Positions 15,501 to 28,300 of a stretch of 64,000 bases of DNA are shown here, piece by piece. The translations under genes were made by a program, and so were the position numbers. A model generated the notes under the pieces. It was not told the origin of the DNA, made no database searches, and worked only from the letters and a program-made list of their open reading frames with translations. The first letter of the stretch is position 1, and every line of letters starts with the position of its first letter. Origin of the DNA: Corbicula japonica (lineage: Eukaryota; Mollusca; Bivalvia; Venerida; Cyrenidae); the NCBI GenBank assembly GCA_038501625.1, contig JAZAYU010000008.1, positions 12,090,938 to 12,154,937 of the forward strand, in the 5' to 3' direction.

Positions 15501-16280
15501 TATCATTCAGGGTTAATTGTATATAAAGCCTTAAATAAACTTGCACCTGATTATATCACAAACATATTGCCTGTAGCTTATAACGAATCATACAACTTGA
15601 GATCATCTTCTAGGAAAGACATACAACATATCCGTCCCCGAACTAATGTATTACGAAATTCTTTTAGATTTAAAGGAATGAACATTTGGAATTCAACTCC
15701 TTTGCATATTCGATCTTCAAACAATATTGTTCTATTCAAAAAGAAACTTAAATCTTATCTTTTACAAAATGATCTTTTTTAAGCAATATATTTTTTTTTT
15801 TCTCAGGTTCCTGGAATACTCGCATGCCTCAACCTTTGTTAGCATTCTTATTATTACTACATGTATTTAATCTATATAAATGAACTGGGATACTAATAAT
15901 CCGTTGTGGTTGAATTGTTCTACACTATACGTAACGTTTTTAATACCTTGGGTTTTTGAATATGTTCACTTGATTATACATTGCCTGTGTAAGAACGCCG
16001 CAACACAATATTTTGTTTCATATGTCTTCACAGTTTATATTCTAAGTTTCGATATATTTAACACCTACTATTGTCTGTCTGCTGTAATTTTTTAAATATT
16101 TTCTCTATTTGTGTTTGGAGTGTGTCTGTGTTTGTGTGTGCGAGCGTGTGTGTGTGTGTCCGTATGCGTGGATGTGTTATTTCTTTCATTGTTAATTGTT
16201 ATAGAAGACCCAATTGAAAATAAGTTAACATTAAATTTTGTTTTATGTACACTTAATTGGAATTCTTCTTTTAATAAAGA

Positions 16281-16316
<36 letters not shown>

Positions 16317-19300
16317 GATATTTTGTGATGGGTGAATGTCCTGTGGCTTTCGTGTAGCATAAAAAAGTCATCTTTTTAACACTGTAGAGGTTGCAGTCTT
16401 GGGCAAATCTGTTTTTTAACTTGGTCAGAATGTTAACCAAAAGTTAGGTCAGAATGTTAACCAAAAGTTAGGCCAAATTTGAATCGGTGTCATTACCTTG
16501 CAACATAATAGCAGCAGTAAACAGACTCGATATTCTGCATAAGCAGTTTAGTTCTGATAATACCAAAGAATTATGGTTAGGTAAACTGCTTGCCTGTACA
16601 TGACTTAAATTCTGTTAAAACATGGGTTAAACCTAACAAAACAAAGAAATTTATATTTTAGTTTTTTTTATTACAAATTATGGAGAAATCCAGAGCACTC
16701 CTTGATAACTTTTTTCACAACATTCAACTAAACCATGAAATAGTAAACTAGAAAGACACGCAAAGAATAAAAAAATGTTTTAAGTAATCAGGATTCATTA
16801 ACGTATCCAAGAACAGAGCGACACAAATAATAAGGAGTACATTAACAGACATGAATACAAATTTGTACAATCAGTCTTTTGATCTGTTCACATAATACAG
16901 GCCTTGGTGAGCAGTCTGGCCTACATCCTGGCAGCCTATGACTGGCTGCCAGACTCATTGATTTGAAACATGTACAACGAATGGGAAAGATATTTGATTC
17001 ATCACTGCAAGTTTTCTTTATTCCTTCTCAAATGTGAGCAGTTAGGACAGTTTACGAATTATATCAAAATGAAACAATTTCAAAAAAAATGATATTAACA
17101 TGGAAAAAAATTACATTGAAATTGCATGGTAAAATCATCTTTGTAATATTAGATCAACAAAAAATTCATGCAAGTTCACAAAAAACTTGTCTCCTAAAAT
17201 CTACAATTTGTGTTTCTAATTGCATTGGTGGGGGGTATAAATTGTTATAATAATGCGGTGGTGATGGGTCTTTGACATATTACAATTCTATTGGTTGGGG
17301 TTTGAAAATAAATATAATTGTGTTGGTGGTACCCCCATTTTCAAGTTCCGTTCCATCCCCCCCCCCTCCTTTTTTCCTGGAACAGCCCTTATGTTAATTT
17401 CATTAAAGTTAATTTAATCTATAATGAACAAGCAGCTGAGGTTAAGGAAGAACCATTTAACAGTACCGGTAACTTGAACAAACTGAAATATCAACATCAG
17501 TTTCTTACTCATGCTCATTCATTGCATTTTTATTGGCCTCTGTGAAGTTACGTCCCTTTATCTGCTTCAGTATTTTTCTGGCCTCTATGAGAGCTGCAGT
17601 GACGTTAATCCCGCTGCGATTGTGGAAGGAGTTAGCTACCGTCTCTTCTAAGTCATTCACCAGATCTGAAATGTAACATAAGGTCATCAACACATTTATT
17701 GATTTTATAGCCACTGTTAAACAACTCTTGTAGTACCCCGGTACCAAGCCTAACATGTTTTCTGGGTTACTTACCAGAATACACCATGCCCAAGTGTTTC
17801 GCAAAAACATTTATTATTTACCCTATAACAAATTAAAATTGAAACATTGAATAGTTTAAATGCAGTCTTCATAGCATGGCAGTTTCTGTTAGAGGGTTTG
17901 ATTGTAATTTCATTACTTTCATAAAGAAAAGAGCATAGAGGGAATATGGAGCCACAAGACCCTTGTTCATCTTTTAAATAGTCAAATGACATTTAATATT
18001 AAATTCTGACATCAATTTTTCTTGTTGTTAAATTACAAATTCTATTGATTCAAGTACTGTAGTTAAAATTTACAGTCAATATCTGCTCATACTGAAAATC
18101 AGTGTAATAGTTGCCCTGGAAACATCATGAATCAGGGCTGTAGATTATAAAACTGAGATTGGAGACTAGTCTCAAATCTCAATCATCTGATTGGCTGAAT
18201 CAAATTCTTTGGATTCAAGACTTGTCTCCAGTCTCAGTTTCATTAAAATCTTGGGACCTTACCATCAATGTTGACCTTGAGAAGCTTGATGGTATCTTCT
18301 ATCTCAGTAGCACTCCTCAGCAGTTTCTCTCCATCCATCTTGTTCTGTTCACTCTTCTTTACTGCTTCCTCAGACTGTCATATAAACATGGGAATTCACA
18401 ATCAGCAAGTCACGGAAAATTCACTCTACGAACTAGTGAAAGACACTTTCTGCTGCTGATTTAGTGCAAATGATTCAGCTATCTTTCAATGTGAGCCATA
18501 TTTGAGTACTATAATGTATAATTACTATGATGTCTCCAGACAAAATCCTACAAGACGGTTATCCCTTAATTAGTGGAAATCATGTACATGTTAAATATGC
18601 TGTCTCTTTTTAAGCTTAATTGAAAAAATATCAATAGATGCTATATTTTCTTTGCTGCCAGATTTAATGGTGGTGGCTGCACTAACAGCTTCATTCAAGT
18701 GCTTGATATGTGGAGTAAGACACCAGGGATAAACATCACAAAACTAAGAATGAATACCAGTCTCATATCTCAAGCTTCTGATTGGCTATAATGGAGACTT
18801 GTCTCTATTTCAGCCAATCACATTTTTGGGATTTGAGATTGGTCTCAAATCTCAGTTATATAATCATAAGCCCTATGTGCCTAGGTCACCTTCAATGTTC
18901 TCTCAATTTCTTGCTCACACAGAAGAATCTGACTACAGGACCAAAGATAATATACCCGAGACTGAAAACTTGTCTCCTAACTCCAGCTAGTGGTTGGTCA
19001 GTTTGGATCAATCTTTATTATTTGACTCAAATGTATCAAACCATTTTTTTCCATGTAAATAAAACAACAATACACATGTTGTCTGCATTTCTTACTCTGT
19101 CTAATGTGGTGTTGACATCTTTCTCCAAGAGCTCGATTTCATCACGTATATTGTTTACTTCAGCATATCGTAACATCTGTAACTTATCCTAGTGGGTAAT
19201 ATATGTAAATATACAAGTTAGTTCATGTTACATGTTTTGATATTTTTTCGATAAATACTGAATTATGAGCCACTCTTTGTAAAAATGTGTCTTTAGGCAC

Positions 19301-22300
19301 ATAATTAAAATGGCAACAGGTAAGAAATAAGCTTTGTGTAAAACTACTTCATCTTTTTTCATAATTGTTTATGACTTAGTACAGTTTTTCGATAAGCCCT
19401 AAAAACTGAAAATCATCTTCATCATCAAACTATGTGCTTATTCAGAAATTTCAACTACAGTTTTAATATGCTTATAATAACCTTTTACTCCAATTATATC
19501 GATTATCCATTGGCAAACTGTGCACATCTGCGGTCTGATCAGGATCTACACTGTTTACTTTTTAGCTTTTTGATTCATTATGTTATTTCTGACCAAGAAA
19601 TGAGTAGTGTTGATCATGATCAGATGGCATGGACTTGCACATGCGATTAAACCCTTATAATGGAGTAAGGGTTAATATAAATTGTGTGTATTGTTTTCAC
19701 TCAGGGCATATTTTGGTTTTTACATAGGGCATGTTTAAAGAAAATAATGCAACTTGTCAAAGACACATTTTTCAAGGCTCAGCTCTTATACCAAAGGTAG
19801 TAACATGCGATGATGCCACCATGATGGAATATACTTAGCTTAAGAAGGCAACACAGGCTCATTGAAGATAACTGAAGATTTAATAACTTCTCCATACAGG
19901 CAAAAGAATGTTGTCTGCATCTAAGTGTTTTTAACAATATTCATACATTTACCTAAAAAAAACTCTGTTAAGCATCAAAACAATGGTATTTCAAATTGTC
20001 CAGAGTTCCCCTTAAATGTTTACATGATTACTTTTATGTTTTCAGGCAAAACTAGGCGGGGATATGCTAAATGTTATCTGTCAATCTCATATTAGTGTTC
20101 ATTCAATCATAACCTCAAATGCATGTATAGCTGAATTCAAACATCAATATTATATTCCTTAGCTAAGGACATCCAATTTTGGAAATACGATCGCATCGTT
20201 TTGCACCACTGTCCTCATATCATGTACACTGACATAAGGCAATATAAATCTGATCTGTATTAACATTTCTTTATTACTTGTAATAGTGCAGCATGCAATA
20301 ACAATGTTTTAGATAAGTAAATCATATTATTTGTTTATATAGATTATATGACACATTCAAGTATAATGTAAGATGACAGGAGGTAAATTTCTCTGTAAAC
20401 TAAAGTTACATATACCATTTTATTCTACTATCTTACCAGTAAATGATTTTAAGTATGGTACACATTTTTTATTACACCACACTTGATGAAAATGTCTTCA
20501 TCAAATATTTATCACCTTCAAGGGTCAAAAAGCGATTCTCAAATTCACCAGATATCCATTTGGTACAAATGATAACTACATTTTTAATGGTTCAATACTG
20601 TTCATAAGAATTTCAGCAATAGATGTAAGATCATTTTATTTCATATTTTCCCTAAACATGGCTAATAAGTGTTTATCTAATTTCACAGATTTTGAAAAAT
20701 AAAGAGTGAAAAATGGGCTTACAATGATATCATCATTGGGATTTATATTGCGAATCAGTCATAATAAAAAATCTAATCCCCACTTAAAATAATGAGTACA
20801 GAGTATAACAACATCATTTCAAATTGTTAGTACTTCAGAATTATCCTTGCATAATTTGATATAATATAACCAATGCTTTCGTTTTATCAGGAACAACTTA
20901 CTGACAGAATCCTTGTCTCATTTCTGATTTGGTTGAGTCTTCTGTATGGAGCAGATATGTTGACATTGGAAGGGTCAAAGGGCAAGGTTGCGATCTTATT
21001 GTCAAGGTCATCCATATCAATCATCAGTTCCCTGGTACAGCCTTCATCACATGCTTTCAACACAAGTTCAATCATTAAAATTAATTCTGCTTTGCTCATT
21101 CTGAATGTTTACACACCATTGTTTACAAGAAGAATTTCTAAAATAAACAAGATGTAGTCACCTGTATGGAGCAATTATGTTAACAAGGGAAAGGTGATAG
21201 AGCAAGGTTGCAACATGTCAAGGTCATCTATATTAGTCATCAGTGTTTTGGTACAGTCTTAATTAAAATGTTTCAAAGTGATGCGAAATAAGTGGTGATA
21301 AGTTTTCAATTACACTATTTATGTTTTTACCGTGTTAAAACAAATGTTCCTTCAAACTAAAAATTACACCTGCTGCATCTTTAGTGTTCATTAAATAAAA
21401 ACTCAAAACAAAAGTAATTTATGTACTATACTTAGGGGCAATGCCAATAAATGGTCAGAAATAACTAACATAATAAAATATATCTGTCTCATTAGGGACA
21501 CAAGATCATCAATGTATAAATTCATCCTCTCTACCAGCACAGAATTATCAATGATTATTCTAATAAGAAAACAATTTATATCACAATCATCATAGAACAT
21601 GAAGTTGAAAAAGGTAAGATGGTGAGAGGTTAACTTACAGACACACTGCCCCCTTACAACTGCATATCTTGGTTGACACTGGTCACATTTGTCCCCTGTT
21701 ATCCCCGGCAGACACTGACACACACCCCTGTAGTCGCACTGGGTGAGCACGGAACCCTCAGGATTACAGTTACATGGCTTACAGGTATCACCAGGGGTGG
21801 AGGGGTCACCATAGTAACCCACTGCACATCTGAATCGAAAACAGGATAAAATGATGATACAGAAGGAAAAAGGAAACAAATGACATGTTAATAAAAGCAT
21901 ATTATAATAGATGCATATAACAATTGTTTATAAAACTAGACATTTTCCTTTTTAAAATTAAGATCAACATATTAACCAAATATCTGACATAGTCAATGAG
22001 GCTGAAAACAAACTTTTACCTCAAATTTTAATAACAATTAACACCGACGTCAAAATCTAATGACTTTAATAATGATGAAATTAACAAGGGTATAAAATCT
22101 ATAGACTTACAACTGACATCTGACGCCACTGTAGCCAGTCTGACAGGCTGTACATACCAGATCAGTATCAACCCGCTCACAAGTTGGACTGAAACTACAA
22201 TAAAATCATAAGGATAAACAACAAACATCAACAAGGGTCCAAAATCATAAAACTGAGGGTGTGCAGGCTGGTCCAATACTACAGTAGACCTAACTGAGAA

Positions 22301-25300
22301 TTAATAAAGGTTCAGGAGTAAAGAATCATTTCAAACTACTTTTACTCAATGAATCTTCCATTTAGCAACACTTTGGAACTGTTCTGATTCCAATTGTGTA
22401 ATTAGATGGGACCAATATTGTATTGTCAAAAATTAATAAGTATTTTCATGAAGATACACTGTGCACGAGTCAGTACAAGTGACCAGGAGAAAACCTTACT
22501 TGTTAGACTGGATCTCTAGAGGGCAGGCACATCTCTGACAAGCAGTTGGAGAACCAGTCGTTGGGTCACCATAGTAACCATCTGCACATATCTCACAGTG
22601 AGCACCCATTGTGTTGTGTTGGCAGTTCTAAATAAGTAAACACATGTATACCCAAGCATTCTATGTTATTAGTGAAGGTCACTGGATCAATGACAAGGAA
22701 ATGTATTTGTGTCTTCTAGTTCTTTCATCTTATATATAACCTTACCCATTACTCCATATTTATGCCTTTATATGCCTGGGCAAACATTGTTCAGATCAGC
22801 CAGCATATCTGGATCTGCACTGTTCGGTGTTTTGATTGATTAGGTTATTTCTGATCAAGATGTGTCAAGTTCCAGATCAGATGTCTCATCTGTGATAAAA
22901 CCTGTACATATGGAGTAAAGGGATAAAGAGATCCCTCATATCATCTGTATCTGAACAGTTAAAAGGGAATCTTTATTCTGCATGAAATTCTCAACTGACC
23001 TATGACAAATGCAGTCTCTGAAGTTTGTCTTCAACATAAACAATCTACTGTAAATTCTCAACAAAAGGAATGAGAATTATTTTACTCTGTGGATGCAACT
23101 GACTATTAGTAAGAATAAAGAATCAAATGTTGAGATGTTCACAGGTATGTATAGAATAATGCACCTGAAGTAACAGAGTGAAATACTGCAACTAACCATT
23201 TACATATACCACAATGGTTGGATGGAAATTAAAGCAGAGCACTTACATAGCAGATGCCAGTTTCTGGGTTACAAAGGTCTCCATGTCCATTACATTCACA
23301 CGGCTTCACTTCACCAATGATGTTAACAAGATCTGTGAAGTCTATAGGCCCCACATTAGGTATCCTGTAATAACCCTCTGCTGGATTCTGTAAGTGAAGT
23401 CACTGCATTGTATACATCATATTAACACTTTACTTGCTGATTTGATAAAATGCACTTATCTTTTTATCAACTATAGTGTGGCCTGAACCTGATCAGACCT
23501 CGCAGGTAAACAGGCTGATATGGATCCATACTCTTCACCACTGTGAATGCTCGGGCTTCTTAAAATATTCCTTTTGAAAAAATCTGTAGATGGTTTTAAC
23601 TTGCAAGTTTGTCAGCCTGCTAAAAAGCTTATATGAAACCATACAAAATAAAATGATTCTGCAGAATATGTAATCAACTGTTTATCTGCACAAGCTGTAT
23701 ACCCTAAAATACCTGACAAGACAGACCACTGTACTCGGCTGGACAATTACACTGCTCTATACCCAGTGCTGGTTGTCCTAACATCAATCTATTATCTACA
23801 GCCACATCCATCATGATACTCCGAATCCTGTAAAACAAGCATTAAGATCATTCTGAATTGTCTGCTAGATCACAATTTGATTTCTTTTTGGCCATTTCCA
23901 AAACCTCCAACATAATAATAACAAAAAGCCATCATATACATGTAAAGCATTTTTTAACACATATCATAAAATTAACCCTTTACGTATGTTAAGTTTCAAA
24001 GCTCTGCACTGAATGGTTACTAAGAAAATGTGAACTTTTCCAAATCAACTGTCTGTCCTTAACCTACTGAACAATGTAACTGACTCATCTGTTTTCAGTC
24101 TTAAGTACTAATCTGTTCATTTTTTTTCCATGTTCTATGGACCTATTATTTGTATAGCTTTAAGAATAATGTAGACTGTGAGGATGTGCCAACTGATCCA
24201 GATCTACTCTGGTTGCAAATCTGACAAAACCTGTGCACAGGATTAAAACCCAAAATCATAGATCATAAATTATTTTAAATTTAAATCATAAGCCAACTGC
24301 TAACAAGACATGCCACTTCCTTAACCCTTCTTTTTCATACTGTCATCTGCACAACAATGTTTTAAGTTGCTTACTGTGCATTGATAGCTGAGGTATCCCA
24401 GGTGGCTCTAACTAAAATCTCGGTGACATTCTGCAGTATGACCATCATCATCTTGCGACTGACGTCTCCATTACTCTGCGTCCTCCAGAAGTGTTCATGT
24501 AGTCTCACTCTGAACTGAAGACCTTTATCCGGCTCCCAACGTACATCAGACCTGAATTAAGAGAACAAAATGGTCTAAAATAATAAAGCTCTTAACTATT
24601 AAGTGCACTCTGTGATTTCAAGAACTTTTACCTGATCAGTTCTAATTAACTTGTTAGATTTGTAAAATGATTTGCTTTTCTCTGATTCCAAGCAAGCAAA
24701 GGTTTAAAAATGAATAGCTAACACTTTAGAATCAGATCCAGCCCAAATTTATAAAACTGAAAATGGAGACCAGTCTCAGATCTCAGCAATCTGATTTGCT
24801 GAAATTTAGCAGAATCTTAGAACTGACCAATGGAAAATTCAATGTATCCTATGAGGACAACCAGTGGCTTATTACCTGTACATTAGTGGAATGTTGTTAT
24901 GTGGACAACCAGTATATTATTACCTAAACATCAGTACATAAGTTAAAGGGTATATCCTATGGAGCCAACCAGTGGCTTCAACCTGATCATTAGTAAAATG
25001 CTATATCCTATGAGAACAACCAGTGGCTTATTAATTGTACATTAGTTGAATGGTGTATCCTATGAGGACAACTAGTATCTAATTACCTGTCAGAGTGAAA
25101 TGGTTTATACTATGGAGCCAAAGGGCCTTTTTACCTGTTCATTAGTGGAATGTTCTATCCAATTTAGAAAAACCAGTGGCCTATTACCTGTACCTAAGTA
25201 GAATGATGTATCCTATGAGGACAACAAGTGGCTTTTTACATGTAGATAAGTGGAAAGGTGTATCCTATGAGAACAACCAGTGGCCTATTACCAGTACCTA

Positions 25301-28300
25301 CGTGGAATGTTGTATCCTATGAGAACAACCAGTGGCCTATTAACAGTTCCTAAGTGAAATGTTGTATCCTATGAGAACAACCAATGGTCTATTACCAGTA
25401 ACTAAGTGGAATGGTGTATCCTATGAGAACAACCAGTGGCCTATTACCAGTAAGTAAGTGGAATGGTGTATCCTATGAGAACAATCAGCAGCCTATTACC
25501 TGCACATGAGTGTAACAGTGTATCCTCTGACACCAATCAGTGGCCTATTACCTGTACATGAGTGGAATGCTGTATCCTATGAGGACAACCAGTGGCTTTT
25601 TACATGTAGATAAGTGGAATGGGTGTATCCTATGAGAACAACCAGTGGCCTATTACCAGTACCGAAGTGGAATGTTGTATCCTATGAGAACAACCAGTGG
25701 CCTATTACCAGTAACTAGGTGGAATGATGTATCCTATGAGGACAACAAGTGGCTTTTTAAATGTAGATAAGTGGAATGGGTGTATCCTATGAGAACAACC
25801 AGTTGCCTATTACCAGTACCGAAGTGGAATGTTGTATCCTATGAGAACAACCAGTTGCCTATTACCAGTACCTAAGTGGAATGTTGTATCCTATGAGAAC
25901 AACCAGTGGCCTATTACCAGTTCCTAAGTGGAATGTTTTATCCTATGAGAACAACCAGTGGCCTATTACCAGTAACTAAGTGGAATGGTGTATCCTATGA
26001 GAACAACCAGTGGTCTATTACCAATAACTAAGTGGAATGGTGTATCCTATGAGAACAATCAGCAGCCTATTACCTGCACATGAGTGTAACAGTGTATCCT
26101 ATGACACCAATCAGTGGCCTATTACCTGTACATGAGTGGAATGCTGTATCCTATGAGGACAACCAGTGGCCTATTACCTGCACATAAGTGCAACAGTGTA
26201 TCCTATGATACCAACCAGTGGAGTATTACCTGTACATTAGTGGAATGCTGTATCCTATGACACCAACCAGTGGCCTATTACCTGTACATTAGTGGAATGC
26301 TGTATCCTATGACACCAATCAGTGGCCTATTACCTGTACATTAGTGGAATGCTGTATCCTATGAACCAACCAGTGGCCTTTTACCTGTACATTAGTGGAA
26401 TGCTGTATCCTATGACACCAACCAGTGGCCTATTACCTGTACATTAGTGGAATGCTGTATCCTATGACACCAACCAGTGGCCTATTACCTGTACATTAGT
26501 GGAATGCTGTATCCTATGACAACAATCAGTGGCCTATTACCTGTACATTAGTGGAATGCTGTATCCTATGACACCAACCAGTGGCCTATTACCTGTACAT
26601 TAGTGGAATGCTGTATCCTATGAGGACAACCAGAGGTTTGTTCTTCAGACCTTCCAAGTTGGATAAAGGTCCTAAAGTATCAATCTCGAGGCTGAAGGTC
26701 AAATATCCATTGTAAGACAGTGTCTGAAAAATGGAAAAAGTAAACTCTACTCTGAAATACCTTGTGAATATAACAAAAAAGGATCAAGGAGAACAGTAAC
26801 TTCTATTGCTTACACATAGAAAAAAAAGGAATATGGTTTTGTTTCACTTCAGTATAATACATGTTTTGTTTCACTTAAGTATAATACATGTACTTTATGA
26901 AATTAACGCATGTGGACAATGTTTTTGTAGTACCCCGTATACGCCTTTCCAATAATTCGATGAATTTTTTGGTTACCTCCCCTGTCCAGTCACGTGACTG
27001 CTCTATGGGAAAAATGATTGCTCGCTGTATTAACGTAATAGGGAATATGTACCTACAACTTTCTTTTTTATCATAAAAATCTTTCTTGAAAAATATATTT
27101 TCTCGTTGAGTTAGTAATAATACATTACCTTCATGATATTTTTAATAACTATTTATAAAACAACAAAGTTTCTAAAAGTGTCAAGTCATTATTCCTCGCG
27201 TTAAACACTAGACAACTTTAACTAACAGCCAGTGTTCTCTCCACGGCTAAACTGAGTCTTGTTTCTGGAATAGCGTGTCTAATCATCTACTGACATTATG
27301 TTATGAATATGTCGGCGGCAATTGAATTTGAAGGCTGCATGTCAAATTGCCGCACACAAGGGGTCACCTGTCAAATACGTAAAGGGGCAGATATCATTGA
27401 CCAATAGAGATCGTGTATTTAATATTTGCTTGGTATATACACCTCCCAATTTTTAAGTATATCGGAGTCCTTTAATTACTGGATGTGTCAGCAAATGTAT
27501 TTGATTTAGCAATTATATGGATTCTTAATCCACATTACGACACGTTACAGAAACAAAAGACATCAATAAGAAACAAATCTTGGCCAAAATTACAAACTGT
27601 CAAACCTAAGTAATCTAAATTGGATATGCAACCATATTGTATTATATATATTCCCATCTTTATTGGAAGCCGGCATCTGAATCCTTTAATTTTATTCTAT
27701 GAATGATACTTCTACAAAAAACAATCAGATTACCAATCCTTTTTTTTATTTCAAGACAGAATCAATCATTTTTGGTTGTGAAGTATAAGTAACATTTTAA
27801 AAAATTGAAATTATTTATTCGTTGAACATAAACGCCATAAATTATTAGGACAATTCTGTTGTTCAAATGTGTTAGTATCAACAAATTTAGATTGTAATTT
27901 TATATGTCTACAGATCATGTAACCAGATGTTGACATATCAGGATTTCTCACAAATAGTGAAAATAAAAAAGACTGGCTAGAATAACAGAACAGCAACTTA
28001 TTTTTCACCGCCGGCAACGAACACAGACCTGCAATATAGTGGATAATGTTAGCTATTATGTATAGTCAGATTGTTCAGCTTTCCCGAAGAGCCTCGTTTT
28101 AGTTTGATTTCCGGTCACGGGAAGTAACTTGTAAGGACTGCGAAACTGTTTATTGGAAAGGCGTATAGTTCATGCTATCTCAGATTCAGATTAGCAAGCA
28201 AATCCATGCTGTCTGATGAGAATCTACACTGTTTGGTTTTAGATTTATTTGGTTATTTTGGCCAAGATGTGCACACTGTAGATTCAGATCAGATGGCATG

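Noticed and set aside
18782..19192. Plus-strand 136-codon open frame as a gene
   Set aside because: It spans a foldback repeat and the reverse strand of exon 33; a shadow frame.
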